NCBI RefSeq assembly: GCF_002078175.1
Contig: NZ_MWFK01000001.1
Span: 1,674,001-1,738,000, forward strand
Length of the DNA: 64,000 nt
DNA from: Streptomyces sp. M41(2017)
GTDB lineage: Bacteria; Actinomycetota; Actinomycetes; Streptomycetales; Streptomycetaceae
Reading direction: 5' to 3'
Below are positions 27,665-36,986 of the stretch, piece by piece. The notes under the pieces are model-generated. The model did not search any database. It had not been told where the DNA came from and saw only the letters and a list, made by a program, of their open reading frames with translations. A program made the position numbers and the translations under genes. The stretch's first letter is position 1. Each line of letters starts with the position of its first letter.

Positions 27665-29086
27665 TCACGGGTGGTCCGGCCGGCCCTCTCCGTGCAGCCA
27701 GTGGTCCCAGATCCCGCTGAAGTCCTTGTCCGGCGCCGACTTCTCGACGTAGGCGGTGAAGTCGGCGGTGTCGGCGTTCCGGTGGCGGTACGTGGCGGCC
27801 CAGCCCTGGACGATGTCGTAGAAGGCGTCGTCGCCGACCAGTCGGCGGATCTTGTGCAGGACCATCGCGCCCCGGTAGTAGACGGGCGGGTCGGAGATGT
27901 GCGCGGCGTCCGGCGGGTCGGCGGGCGGGAAGGCCCAGATCTGGCTGTTGTCGGCCGGTTCGTAGTAGTCGCCCTTGTAGAGCGCGTGGAAGATCTCGTC
28001 GGCGCTCTCGCCGTCGTGGTCCTCCTGCCACAGCCACTCGGCGTAGGTGGCGAATCCCTCGTTGAGCCACATGTCGCGCCAGGACTTCGGAGTGACCGAG
28101 TCGCCGAACCACTGGTGGGCCAGTTCGTGGACGAGGGTCGCGGTGTCGGGGGCGCCGGGGAAGACGGGGCGGTTCTGGGTCTCCAGGGCGTAGCCGGCGT
28201 CGTCGGCGCGGTCCACGATCGCGCCGGTGGACGAGAAGGGGTACGGACCGAAGTTGTACGCCTCCCAGTCGATGATCCCGGGGATGCCCGCGAGCACCTT
28301 TCTGCTCGCCTTGGCCTGGGTGGGGTCGACCGCCACGTAGACGGGCAGCCCCTTCTTCGTCGTCGAGCGGGTGATGTCGTAGTGGCCGATCGCGAGGGTG
28401 GCGACATAGCTCGCCATCGGTTCGGCCGTGTGCCAGGCGTAGGTGGTACGGCCCCCGCTGGTCGTCTCACTCCTCAACTCCCCGTTGGATACGGCCTGGA
28501 GGCCCTCGGGGACGCTCACGCGTACGTCGTAGGACGCCTTGTCGGAGGGGTGGTGGTCGCCGGGGAACCAGGCCATCGAACCCGTCGGCTCGCCGAGGCC
28601 GAGGGCGCCGTCGGCGGTGCGCAGCCAGCCTTCCTCGGAGCCGTCCGGATCGGTGATCGTCCGGGGGCTGCCGGAGTAGCGGACGGTCGCGTGGAAGGTG
28701 CGCCCCTTGTCGAGGTCGTCGGCGGGGCGGACGGTCAGTTCCTGCCCGGCGCGGCTCCAACGGGCCTTCCGCCCCTCGACGGTGACGTCGGAGACGTTCA
28801 TGCCCAGCAGGTCGAGGTGGAAGGCGCTGAGGTTCTGGAGGCTCCGCGCGGTGATGTCGGCCGTCCCCGAGAGGCGCTTGCCGCGGGGGTCGTAGGACAG
28901 GGTCAGGCCGTAGTGCGTGACGTCGTAGCCGCCGTTGCCCGACTTCGGGAAGTACGGGTCGTGGACACCGGCCGCGCCGGGCTTGCCGTGCACGCCTTCT
29001 CCGCCGCAGGCGGTGAGGCCGAGGACGAGGGTGAGGCAGAGGGAGCGGGCCAGGGTGAGGGGGGTGATGCCGAGGGGTCGGGGCAC
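27665..29086 (-). CDS. M1-family metallopeptidase lipoprotein
   Basis: A 473-residue exported zinc aminopeptidase. GTG 29086 gives a lipoprotein signal (hydrophobic LCLTLVLGL, lipobox LTAC with Cys26). An N-terminal beta-saddle domain precedes the catalytic domain with H320-E-L-A-H324 and third ligand E343 (WLNEGF), the normal 18-residue spacing. The GAMEN-like substrate motif reads YALETQNRPVF, i.e. with ETQN in place of AMEN, as in several actinomycete members. It probably trims peptides outside the membrane. The long upstream open frame enters the tandem repeat and is rejected. Confidence 0.92.
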   Translation of the reverse strand: MPRPLGITPLTLARSLCLTLVLGLTACGGEGVHGKPGAAGVHDPYFPKSGNGGYDVTHYGLTLSYDPRGKRLSGTADITARSLQNLSAFHLDLLGMNVSDVTVEGRKARWSRAGQELTVRPADDLDKGRTFHATVRYSGSPRTITDPDGSEEGWLRTADGALGLGEPTGSMAWFPGDHHPSDKASYDVRVSVPEGLQAVSNGELRSETTSGGRTTYAWHTAEPMASYVATLAIGHYDITRSTTKKGLPVYVAVDPTQAKASRKVLAGIPGIIDWEAYNFGPYPFSSTGAIVDRADDAGYALETQNRPVFPGAPDTATLVHELAHQWFGDSVTPKSWRDMWLNEGFATYAEWLWQEDHDGESADEIFHALYKGDYYEPADNSQIWAFPPADPPDAAHISDPPVYYRGAMVLHKIRRLVGDDAFYDIVQGWAATYRHRNADTADFTAYVEKSAPDKDFSGIWDHWLHGEGRPDHP

Positions 29087-29136
29087 GTTCGTGATCCTAG
29101 GGGGCCGGGGGGTCGGGGGCCGCGCGGCGACCGACG

Positions 29137-29632
29137 TCCCCGGGGCTGCGCCCCCACCCCTGCGCACCGTCGTCGATTCGCCCGGCCGCCGGTGGGGGCT
29201 TGTCGCGCAGTTCCCCGCGCCCCTTTACAACCCCCCGCGTTCCCGGGGCTGCGCCCCCACCCCTGCGCACCGTCGTCGAATCGCCCGCCCGCCGGTGGGG
29301 GCCCGGCGCGCAGTTCCCCGCGCCCCTTTACAACCCCCCGCGTTCCCGGGGCTGCGCCCCCGCCCCTGCGCACCGTCGTCGATTCACCCGCCCGCCGGTG
29401 GGGGCCCGGCGCGCAGTTCCCCGCGCCCCTTTACAACCCCCCGCGTTCCCGGGGCTGCGCCCCCACCCCTGCGCACTGTCGTCGATTCGCCCGGCCGCCG
29501 GTGGGGGCCCGGTGCGCCGTTCCCCGCGCCCCTGGACAGCCCCCCGCGTTCCCGGGGCTGCGCCCCCGCCGGTGGGGGCCGGGGGCGCCGTTCCCCGTGG
29601 CCCTGAAACATCGCCGGCGTTCGGGGGCTGGG
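29137..29632. repeat. 103-bp tandem repeat array of Streptomyces-type intergenic repeat
   Basis: A 103-base unit containing GGTGGGGGCCCGGCGCGCAG, then TTCCCCGCGCCCCTTTACAA and TTCCCGGGGCTGCGCCCCC, recurs with TTCCCC positions at 29211, 29314, 29417 and 29520; a last copy at 29591 is shortened to 71 bases. The unit resembles an intergenic motif scattered singly in many Streptomyces genomes; here it is tandem. It fills most of the 566-base gap 29087-29652 and has no stop codons in some frames, giving spurious ORFs. Confidence 0.92.
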
Positions 29633-29652
29633 GGGCGTGGCACCATCTCTAC

Positions 29653-30153
29653 GTGCTCGACATTGGTTATGCCCTGTCCAACCGTTTCCCCGATCCGCCG
29701 CAGACCGACTACCGCCGCGCGGACGTCCGTGCGCTGCGGCACGACCTCTTCTGCGGGGACGTCTACCTCGCCGACACCAAGGCGGACCGCGAGGTGTCCA
29801 CGGCGTGGGGATGGGTGCCGGTGCTCGACTTCGCCTGGGCGTTGTGCGACATCGTCGAGCAGCTCGACCGTGACCCGCTCGGCAGCCGGGCCTCCCGGCC
29901 CCAGCAGGCGGAGCTGGACTTCACCGAGTCGACCGACCGCATGCTCTTCGAGCGCCGCTTCGGGTGGGTGGACATCGAGGCCGACTGGATGCGGCGCGAG
30001 GAGGAGCCGCTGACCTTCTCGTTCACCGCGCTGCGCCGCGAGGCCCGTGACTTCCTGCACGACCTGCTGGCCGATCTGACCGACCTGCACGACGACCTCG
30101 CCGAGAACCCGGCGATCTGGACCCTCCAGGCCCGCTTCCCCCGCGTCTCCTAG
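29653..30153 (+). CDS. Conserved hypothetical protein
   Basis: A 166-residue soluble acidic protein starting at GTG 29653 (VLDIGYALSNRFPDPPQTDY). It is rich in aromatic and acidic residues, with DVYLADTKADREVSTAWGWVP and a helical C-terminus. I recognise it as a conserved actinomycete hypothetical but know no function. The frame is open far upstream through the tandem repeats; this start is taken because upstream sequence is repeat DNA. Its stop overlaps the stop of the convergent pentapeptide gene by 4 bases. Confidence 0.75.
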   Translation: MLDIGYALSNRFPDPPQTDYRRADVRALRHDLFCGDVYLADTKADREVSTAWGWVPVLDFAWALCDIVEQLDRDPLGSRASRPQQAELDFTESTDRMLFERRFGWVDIEADWMRREEEPLTFSFTALRREARDFLHDLLADLTDLHDDLAENPAIWTLQARFPRVS

Positions 30154-30851
30154 GGACCTTCCACCCGGACGCCCAGTGCGGCGGCCAGTACCGGTGCCAG
30201 GTCGAGCAGCTGGGCCGTGCCGATGACCGCGCCCGCCAGCCGGTCCACGCCCCGTGCGATGTCCAGCTCCGCCGCGGACCGCAGATCCACGTCCGTCAGC
30301 GTCGCCCCGGTGAGGTCCGCGCCCTTCAGGACGCAGTCCACGAACTCCACCCGCTCCAGGCGCGCGCCCCCGAAGTCCGGCTCGACCAGGACGCAGCCCT
30401 CGAAGACGACGTCCTTCAGCCGCGCCGTGCGCAGGTTCAGATAGTCGATCTTCCCGCCGCGCACCACCACCCGCTCCAGCACGGAGCCGTGCAGCTGCAC
30501 GCCCCCGAGGCGGGCGTCGACCACCTCGACGTCCCGCAGCATCGCCTCGGCGAGGTCGGTGCCTACACCCCTTATCCCCGTCAGGACCGAGTCCAGCACG
30601 CGCGCGTGGTGCAGCCGTGTCTCGTCCAGCGCGCACCCCGTCAGCGCGCAGTCCATGAAGCGGGCTCCCCCGCCGTCCTGCCCGGCGAAGTCCGTGTCCT
30701 TGAACTCCAGCCCGTCATAGTCGCCGTCCGGCTCCAACTCCCCGCCCTCGAACGGCTCCAGCGCGGGCAGCCGCAGCTCGGGCCGCCTGGCCGCCTTGAC
30801 TCCCCCGCCGGACGCCTTCGCACCGGACCCGCCCGCAACTCTCCTCGCCAT
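30150..30851 (-). CDS. Pentapeptide-repeat protein
   Basis: A 233-residue protein. After a basic Ala/Gly-rich leader (about 25 residues) come repeats of the A(D/N)LxX type forming a right-handed beta-helix: LEFKDTDFAG, ARFMDCALTG, CALDETRLHH, VVFEGCVLVEPDF, VEFVDCVLKGADLTGATL. The C-terminal helix region has AAELDIARGVDRLAGAVI. Some pentapeptide proteins mimic DNA and protect gyrase; that role is not implied here without further marks. Start is ATG 30851 with GGATGGGGG upstream. Divergent from the FAD enzyme gene at 31001. Confidence 0.88.
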   Translation of the reverse strand: MARRVAGGSGAKASGGGVKAARRPELRLPALEPFEGGELEPDGDYDGLEFKDTDFAGQDGGGARFMDCALTGCALDETRLHHARVLDSVLTGIRGVGTDLAEAMLRDVEVVDARLGGVQLHGSVLERVVVRGGKIDYLNLRTARLKDVVFEGCVLVEPDFGGARLERVEFVDCVLKGADLTGATLTDVDLRSAAELDIARGVDRLAGAVIGTAQLLDLAPVLAAALGVRVEGP

Positions 30852-31000
30852 GCCCCCATCCTGCCCTCCCCCACTGACAAAAGCCCTGGCCTGCGCGAAC
30901 CCGGCCCATGTCACATTCCGGGGCCCCCGATCGGTCCTCTTCACAGGAAGGCCCGCTGTCAGAGCCCTCTCGGACCCCGAGCACGAGGAGACCTCCAGCC

Positions 31001-32167
31001 ATGGACCGCATCACCGTCATCGGCGGCGGCTTCGCCGGACTGACCGCCGCGATCACCGCCGCAGAGGCCGGCGCGAGCGTCACCGTCCACGAAGCGCACC
31101 ACACCCTCGGCGGGCGGGCCGGGACCGCCGAGGGCCCCTACCGGACCAACGAGGGCCCGCACGCCCTGTACAGCGCGGGACCGCACTGGACGTGGCTGAA
31201 GCAGCGGGACCTGATCGGACCGCTCGCGCCGGTACCGGCCCGCGAGGCCGCCCGGCTGCGGCTGCACCACAAGGGCGCGCTGCGCCGCACCCCGCCCTTC
31301 GCGATGCTCAAGCTGCTCCGGCGCTCCTGCCAACAGGCCCCCGAGGACGTGGACTTCATGGCCTGGGCGACCGGGCAGGCCGGAGCGGAGGGTGCGCGGG
31401 CCGCCGCCAACTACGCGGCCGTCGCCCTCTTCCACCACGACCCCGGATCGCTGTCCGCCGCGTTCGTGCAGGAGCGGCTGCGCCGGGCCATGCGACTGCC
31501 CCCGGAGGCGAACTGCCCGCGGGGCGGCTGGGCCAACATCATCGACCGGATGGCGGGCCGGGCCTGGAACCTCGGCGTGCGGATGGAGACGCTGGCCCGG
31601 GTGGACCGGCTGCCCGTGGGCAGGGGACCGGTCGTCGTCGCGACCTCGCTCGCCTCGGCCCGGCGTCTGCTCGGGGACGCCTCGCTGACCTGGCCGAGCG
31701 GCCGTACCGCGCTGATCGACCTGGCGCTGACGAGCCGGCGCGGTGACGCGTTCGCCGTCTCCGACCTGGACGCGCCGGGCTGGATCGAACGGTTCACGGC
31801 GCGGGACCGCACGCTCGCCCCGGCCGGCGAGCAGCTCCTCCAGGGGCAGATCCCGATCGCTCCGGAGGAGTCGGGGGCCGACGGGGTGGCGCGCGCCGAG
31901 CACCTGCTCGACCTCGCCTTCGAGGGCTGGCGCGAACGGGTCACCTGGCGGCGCGAGTCGGTGGCGAGCGGGCGTACGGGCGCGGTCGATCCGCCCGGCA
32001 CGAGCTGGCGGGACCGGCCCTCCATCGACCGCGGGGACGGCGTCTATCTCGTCGGCGACCAGGTGGCCGCTCCCGGTGTGCTCTCCGAGGTGTCCTTCAA
32101 CAGCGCGCTGGAGGCGGTGGCGCTGGCCCTGCGCATCCGCGAGCGCCTTGACCTCAAGCGAGCTTGA
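31001..32167 (+). CDS. FAD-dependent oxidoreductase, phytoene-desaturase-like
   Basis: A 388-residue flavoprotein. The dinucleotide-binding motif VIGGGFAGLTAAITAAEAGA is at residues 5-24, followed by the amine-oxidase/desaturase signature HEAHHTLGGRAGT, with the C-terminal FAD contact DGVYLVGDQVAAPGVLSEVS. It is shorter than carotenoid desaturases (about 490-500) and no carotenoid genes are near, so the substrate is unknown. Start is ATG 31001 with GAGGAG about 10 bases upstream. It may share a transcript with the MDR and MFS genes downstream after a 156-base gap. Confidence 0.85.
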   Translation: MDRITVIGGGFAGLTAAITAAEAGASVTVHEAHHTLGGRAGTAEGPYRTNEGPHALYSAGPHWTWLKQRDLIGPLAPVPAREAARLRLHHKGALRRTPPFAMLKLLRRSCQQAPEDVDFMAWATGQAGAEGARAAANYAAVALFHHDPGSLSAAFVQERLRRAMRLPPEANCPRGGWANIIDRMAGRAWNLGVRMETLARVDRLPVGRGPVVVATSLASARRLLGDASLTWPSGRTALIDLALTSRRGDAFAVSDLDAPGWIERFTARDRTLAPAGEQLLQGQIPIAPEESGADGVARAEHLLDLAFEGWRERVTWRRESVASGRTGAVDPPGTSWRDRPSIDRGDGVYLVGDQVAAPGVLSEVSFNSALEAVALALRIRERLDLKRA

Positions 32168-32323
32168 GGTCGGAGAGTGGTGAACCCGACGACAGACGGC
32201 TCCCGCCTTCCGGGTTGCCGGCCTCCGGGCTTCCGGGCTGCCGAGCCCCCGTCGACGGCACGGCACGGCACGAACGCGCCGTGCCCGCCCTCGTCCGCCC
32301 TGCGACCTTCTTGAGGAGTTCCG

Positions 32324-33307
32324 ATGCACGCCATCCGACTGCACACCTTCGGGCCCGCCGATCACCTTGTCCACGAGCGCGTCGACGACCCCGTGCCGGG
32401 GCCGGGGCAGGTGCGGATCGCCGTGGCCGCCGCCGGGGTCCACCTCCTGGACGCGGCCCTGCGCGAGGGCATGCGGGGCGGTCCGGCACCCGGTCCGACC
32501 GTCCTGCCGACGATCCCCGGACGGGAGGTGGCCGGGACCGTGGAGTCCCTCGGCGAGGGCGTCGCGGCGCTCTGGCTCGGCCGCCGGGTCGTCGCCCACC
32601 TCGGCTTCGCGCCCGGCGGCTACGCCGAACTGGCCGTCACCGACGTCGACCGCGTCCACGACATCCCGGAGAACCTGGACTTCGCACAGGCCGTCGCCAT
32701 GATCGGAACCGGCCGCACCGCGATGGGGATCGTGCAGTTCGCCGAGCCGGGGCCCGCCGACGTGGTCGTGGTGCCCGCGGCGGCCGGCGGCATCGGCACC
32801 CTGCTCGTGCAGTACGCGCACCACCGGGGCGCGACCGTGATCGGTCTCGCGGGCGGCCCCGCGAAGGTGGCCCGGGTCCGCGAAAACGGCGCGGACCACG
32901 CCGTCGACTACACCGAGCCGAGCTGGTCGGAGAAGGTCCGCGCACAGCTCGGCGGCCGGCCGGCGACGGTCGTGTTCGACGGCGTCGGCGGCGGGGTCGC
33001 CCGGGAGGCCGTCGCGCTGCTCGGACCGGGTGGCCGGCACGTGGTCTTCGGGTGGTCGGGCGAGGGCATCCGGGACGGCTCCCCCTACCTGGTCGAGGGG
33101 GTGTCCGAGCAGGTGCTCGGGCCCGTGATGCTGCGGCGGGCGGGCGGCCCCGATCCCGTACGGACCCTGGAGCTTCGGGCTCTCGCGCAGGCCGCGTCCG
33201 GGCGGCTCAGCCCGGCCGTGACCCGCTTCCCGCTGGCGGAGGCGGCGGCCGCGCACCGTGCCCTGGAAAGCAGGGCGACGATCGGGAAGGTGGTGCTGGA
33301 GCCGTGA
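32324..33307 (+). CDS. Zinc-independent medium-chain dehydrogenase (quinone oxidoreductase-like)
   Basis: A 327-residue MDR protein with N-terminal GroES-like fold and Rossmann domain. Marks are VPGPGQVRIAVAAAGVHLLDA, IPGREVAGTVESLGEGV, and NADPH-binding AAAGGIGTLLVQYAHHRGA. The catalytic-zinc Cys/His set of alcohol dehydrogenases is absent, so quinone or enal reduction is more likely. ATG 32324 has GAGGAG 6-7 bases upstream. Its stop overlaps the next gene's possible GTG start by 4 bases. Confidence 0.88.
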   Translation: MHAIRLHTFGPADHLVHERVDDPVPGPGQVRIAVAAAGVHLLDAALREGMRGGPAPGPTVLPTIPGREVAGTVESLGEGVAALWLGRRVVAHLGFAPGGYAELAVTDVDRVHDIPENLDFAQAVAMIGTGRTAMGIVQFAEPGPADVVVVPAAAGGIGTLLVQYAHHRGATVIGLAGGPAKVARVRENGADHAVDYTEPSWSEKVRAQLGGRPATVVFDGVGGGVAREAVALLGPGGRHVVFGWSGEGIRDGSPYLVEGVSEQVLGPVMLRRAGGPDPVRTLELRALAQAASGRLSPAVTRFPLAEAAAAHRALESRATIGKVVLEP

Positions 33308-34887
33308 CGACGAGCCCGGGAAAGGCGTCCCACGAGGCCCTCCCGTCCGGAGATGCGACCCGTACCGATCCATGGTCTTCTGAGCGGGTGAGTGCCACCC
33401 GGACAGGCGAACCCAGTGTCCCCGCAGGGCAGGACACCCACCGTTGGTGGGCGTTGGTGATCATCGCTCTCGCGCAGCTGATGGTCGTGCTGGACGCGAC
33501 GATCGTGAACATCGCGCTTCCCTCGGCGCAGAGCGCCCTGCACATGTCCGACGGCAACCGGCAGTGGGTCATCACGGCCTACACGCTGGCGTTCGGCGGC
33601 CTGTTGCTGCTCGGCGGACGGGTCGCGGACCTCGTCGGACGCAAACGGACCTTCATCATCGGCCTGATCGGCTTCGCCGGTGCCTCGGCGCTCGGCGGCG
33701 CGGCGACGACGTCCGCCATGCTCTTCGGTGCCCGCGCGCTCCAGGGCGCGTTCGCGGCGCTGCTGGCGCCCTCCGCCCTCTCGCTGCTGACGACGACGTT
33801 CACCGACCCGAAGGAGCGCGGCAAGGCCTTCGGCATCTACGGTGCGCTGGCCGGCTCGGGCTCGGCGATCGGCTTCATCGCGGGCGGCCTGCTGACGGAG
33901 TACCTGAACTGGCGCTGGTGCCTCTACGTCAACATCCCCATCGCGATCATCGCGGTGTTCGGCGCCTTCGGGCTGCTGCACGACCGGCCCGGCCACAAGA
34001 ACGTCCGGCTGGACGTGCCCGGTGCGATCCTCGGCTGCGGCGGACTGGTCGCGATCGTCTACGGGTTCAGCGAGGCGGAGCCGCGCGGCTGGTCGGACCC
34101 GGTGGTGCTGACCCTGCTCATCGGCGGTGTCGCGATGCTGGCCGCGTTCGTGTGGTGGCAGAAGAGGGCCCCGAGCCCGCTGTTGCCGCTGCACATCATC
34201 AAGGACCGCAACCGCGCGGGCTGCTTCCTGACGATGGGCCTGGCGGTCATCGGCATGTTCGGCGTGTTCCTCTTCATGACCTACTACCTCCAGGTCATCC
34301 TCGGGTACTCGCCGGTGAAGACCGGTCTCGCGTTCCTCCCGCTGACCGTCGCCATCATCATCGGCTCGACGCAGATCTCGGCGCGGCTGCTGCCGCATCT
34401 GGCGCCGCGGATGCTGATGGTGCCGGGCATGATCCTCGCGGCGGGCGGCATGCTGTTCTTCACCCAGCTCACCGTGGAGTCCGACTACACCGGAGAAGTG
34501 CTGCCGGGCCTGCTCCTGCTGGGTCTCGGGATGGGCCTGACCTTCATGCCGGTCTTCGCCACGGCCACCGCCGGGGTCGCCCCGCAGGACTCGGGCGTGA
34601 CCTCCGCGACGGTCAACACCTCGCAGCAGGTCGGCGGTTCCATCGGTACGGCCCTGCTGAACACGATCGCCACCACCAGCACCACGGCCTACGTCGCCGC
34701 CCATCTCCGCAACCCCGCCCAGAAGGACCTGATCGTGCGCGAGGGCGTCGTGCACGGCTACACGGTGGCCATCTGGTGGGCCGTCGGCATCATGCTGGCG
34801 GCGGGCCTGATCGCGGGCCTCATGGTGACGGCCAAGCCGCCGAAGCACACCACCGCGGACTCACCGGTCCCGGAGCCCGTGGTCTGA
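33304..34887 (+). CDS. MFS drug:proton antiporter, DHA2/EmrB-QacA family
   Basis: A 527-residue 14-transmembrane exporter. It shows motif D1-like LDATIVNIALPSAQ, the motif A loop GGRVADLVGRKRTFIIG, the antiporter motif C GSGSAIGFIAGGLLT and QQVGGSIGTALLN. GTG 33304 overlaps the upstream MDR stop (GTGA) and implies coupling; GTG 33388, nearer the first membrane helix, is the alternative and would remove a 28-residue polar leader. Substrate unknown; the upstream oxidoreductases may modify what it exports (weak inference). Confidence 0.9.
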   Translation: MTTSPGKASHEALPSGDATRTDPWSSERVSATRTGEPSVPAGQDTHRWWALVIIALAQLMVVLDATIVNIALPSAQSALHMSDGNRQWVITAYTLAFGGLLLLGGRVADLVGRKRTFIIGLIGFAGASALGGAATTSAMLFGARALQGAFAALLAPSALSLLTTTFTDPKERGKAFGIYGALAGSGSAIGFIAGGLLTEYLNWRWCLYVNIPIAIIAVFGAFGLLHDRPGHKNVRLDVPGAILGCGGLVAIVYGFSEAEPRGWSDPVVLTLLIGGVAMLAAFVWWQKRAPSPLLPLHIIKDRNRAGCFLTMGLAVIGMFGVFLFMTYYLQVILGYSPVKTGLAFLPLTVAIIIGSTQISARLLPHLAPRMLMVPGMILAAGGMLFFTQLTVESDYTGEVLPGLLLLGLGMGLTFMPVFATATAGVAPQDSGVTSATVNTSQQVGGSIGTALLNTIATTSTTAYVAAHLRNPAQKDLIVREGVVHGYTVAIWWAVGIMLAAGLIAGLMVTAKPPKHTTADSPVPEPVV

Positions 34888-34915
34888 CCGCCGGCGGGGT
34901 CGGCGCGGCCGGGTC

Positions 34916-36322
34916 TCAGTGCCGGCCGGCCACCCGGTCCGCCAGTTGCGCGAGCCGGGACGACTCCGCGCTGTGGGTGGTCAGTTCGCGCCGGTCGGCG
35001 GTGCGGTAGGTGGCGTACATGCCGTGCACGCCGATCCAGCGGAACGGTTCCGGTTCCCACTTGCGGACCGCGTGGTTGACCCAGGGCAGGCCGGTCAGCT
35101 CGGTGGCACCCGCCTGGCCGGAGTCCTGCTGCACGAGGTCGCGCAGGGTGCGGGCGGCCAGGTTGGTGGTGGCGACGCCGGAGCCGACGTATCCGCCGGC
35201 CCAGCCGAGGCCCGTCGAGCGGTCCAGGGTGACCGTCGCGCACCAGTCGCGCGGGACACCGAGGACGCCGGACCAGGCATGGGCCACGCGCACGCCGGTC
35301 AGCGGCGGGAAGAGCCGCACGAGGATCTCGTACAGGGCGTCGATGGTGGCCTGCTGCGTGCGGCCGTCGTTGTCGGTGCGCGAGCCGAAGCGGTACGGGA
35401 CGCCGCGTCCGCCGAGCGCGATACGGCCGTCGGCGGTGCGCTGGGCGTACATGTAGGCGTGCGCCATGTCGCCGAGGGTCTCCCGGCCCTCCCAGCCGAT
35501 GGCCGCCCACTGCTCGTCGCTCAGCGGCTCCGTCGCGATCATCGAGGAGTTCATCGGCAGCCAGGTGCGCTTCTGGCCCTTGAGGTTCGCGGTGAATCCC
35601 TCGGTGCACCGCAGGATGTAGGGGGCGCGGACGGTGCCGTAGGGCGTGACCGCGTGCTTGGGGCGGATCTCCGTCACGGGGGTCTGCTCGTGGATGGTCA
35701 CGCCGAGGGCCTCGGCCGCGGCGGCGAGGCCCTTGACCAGTTTGACCGGGTGGAGCCGGGCGCCGTGCGGTGTCCAGGTCGAGCCGACCGCGTCGGCGAC
35801 CCGGATCCGCTCGGCCGTCTCCTTCGCGCCGTACAGCTCACGGTCCTTCTCGCCGTACGACAGCTCGTGCGCGTGGAAGGCCTTGAGCCGGGCCAACTGG
35901 GCCGGTGTGTAGGCCACTTCGAGGACACCGCCCTGGTGGACGTCCGCCTCGACGCCCTCCTCGGCGGCCACCCGGACGACCTCGTCCACGGTGTCGTTCA
36001 TGGCCTGCTGGAGACGGGTGGCCGCCTCCTTGCCGTGCAGCTTCGCGTACCGGTCACGGCCCGCGATGCCGTTGTAGAGCCAGCCGCCGTTGCGCCCGGA
36101 GGCGCCGTAGCCGCAGAACTTCTGCTCCAGGACGGTCACCCGCAGGAAGGGCGCGGCCTTCTTCAGGTAGTACGCGGTCCACAGTCCGGTGTAGCCGCCG
36201 CCGACCACGACGACGTCGGCGGTCGCGTCGCCGGGCAGCGGTTCCCGGGGGGCGGGGAAGCCGTCGTCCGCGTACCAGAAGGAGATGCCGCCGTTCACGG
36301 CGCTGCCTGCCGAGCTGCTCAT
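34916..36322 (-). CDS. FAD-dependent amine oxidoreductase (PuuB/DAO-like)
   Basis: A 468-residue flavoprotein of the D-amino-acid-oxidase superfamily. The FAD motif DVVVVGGGYTGLWTAYYLKK is near residue 37, followed by VTVLEQKFCGYGASGRNGGW, characteristic of gamma-glutamylputrescine oxidase and related secondary-amine oxidases. The C-terminal substrate/FAD closing region is VAHAWSGVLGVPRDW, then GYVGSGVATTNLAARTL. It would release an aldehyde and ammonia from a polyamine-type substrate. No puuA or puuC homologue is adjacent. The start is ATG 36322; the next minus-strand gene ends at 36333, 10 bases upstream. Confidence 0.88.
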   Translation of the reverse strand: MSSSAGSAVNGGISFWYADDGFPAPREPLPGDATADVVVVGGGYTGLWTAYYLKKAAPFLRVTVLEQKFCGYGASGRNGGWLYNGIAGRDRYAKLHGKEAATRLQQAMNDTVDEVVRVAAEEGVEADVHQGGVLEVAYTPAQLARLKAFHAHELSYGEKDRELYGAKETAERIRVADAVGSTWTPHGARLHPVKLVKGLAAAAEALGVTIHEQTPVTEIRPKHAVTPYGTVRAPYILRCTEGFTANLKGQKRTWLPMNSSMIATEPLSDEQWAAIGWEGRETLGDMAHAYMYAQRTADGRIALGGRGVPYRFGSRTDNDGRTQQATIDALYEILVRLFPPLTGVRVAHAWSGVLGVPRDWCATVTLDRSTGLGWAGGYVGSGVATTNLAARTLRDLVQQDSGQAGATELTGLPWVNHAVRKWEPEPFRWIGVHGMYATYRTADRRELTTHSAESSRLAQLADRVAGRH

Positions 36323-36332
36323 GAGCGGGACG

Positions 36333-36986
36333 TTAACCCCTGAACGCGCTCACTGTCTCCTTCGGATTCCATGCTTTTCCCCGCCCTCTGACCAGCGGAT
36401 AACAGGCGAGACCGATGAGTACGGAGGTGAAATGCCCGAGATCGGTGAAGGTGCGCCCGGTGGCGAACGGGATCCCGTAGACGGCCAGGACGATCACCAG
36501 GTACGCGTACCGCCAGGGTGCCGCGATCCGGTAGGTGAGCACGCCGACGACGCCCGCGAGGGCGTAGCTCACCCCGATGTCGAGGGTGTCGGCCTCGGAG
36601 TGCGGCGCCACGCCGTGCCGGATCGCCCAGAGCAGCGCACCCTCGCTGATCAGCGTGGACAGTACGTGCGCGGCGGCGTTCACGGCGAGCCAGCGCGCGG
36701 TGCCGAGCCAGCGTTCGGCGGGTGCCTGGAAGACGGTGTAGAGCACGGCGTACGGCAGCCAGCGTCCGCCGTCGATCCACATCGCGCTGGCGATCAGCAC
36801 GCGCACCGGGTTGCTCGACAGCTCGTGCAGGTTCGTCGAGCGCTGCCGCAGGAAGTCCGCTTCGAAATCCGGAGACATGTGATGCATCGCGACGGTGGTG
36901 ATGAACAGGATCGCCAGCCAGATGTACGTGCCGGGGGCGACGCGCACATATGTCCACACCCTGTGGACAACTCGCTCACCGCGCAT
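36333..36986 (-). CDS. Rhomboid-like integral membrane protein
   Basis: A 217-residue protein with about six membrane segments. It keeps rhomboid-fold marks: APAERWLG after helix 2, HVLST in helix 3, a possible nucleophile Ser140 in GVSYALAG, and His185 in DLGHFTSVLIG in the last helix. This is consistent with a Ser-His intramembrane protease, but Tyr follows the serine instead of the usual Gly, so activity is uncertain. It lies 10 bases upstream of the amine oxidase gene on the same strand, so co-transcription is likely. The rhomboid call rests on fold marks, not overall similarity. Confidence 0.7.
   Translation of the reverse strand: MRGERVVHRVWTYVRVAPGTYIWLAILFITTVAMHHMSPDFEADFLRQRSTNLHELSSNPVRVLIASAMWIDGGRWLPYAVLYTVFQAPAERWLGTARWLAVNAAAHVLSTLISEGALLWAIRHGVAPHSEADTLDIGVSYALAGVVGVLTYRIAAPWRYAYLVIVLAVYGIPFATGRTFTDLGHFTSVLIGLACYPLVRGRGKAWNPKETVSAFRG

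Noticed and set aside
29137..29632. Possible CRISPR array
   Set aside because: The 103-base units are contiguous, with no unique spacers and no cas genes nearby.
29200..29652. Coding extension of the 29653 gene through the tandem repeats
   Set aside because: The extra residues are translated repeat DNA (repeated PRVPGAAPPPLRT); the GTG at 29653 begins the non-repeat protein.
32164..33303. Plus-strand frame fused upstream of the MFS gene
   Set aside because: It is the shadow of the MDR dehydrogenase in another frame; composition is Arg/Gly-rich with no motif.
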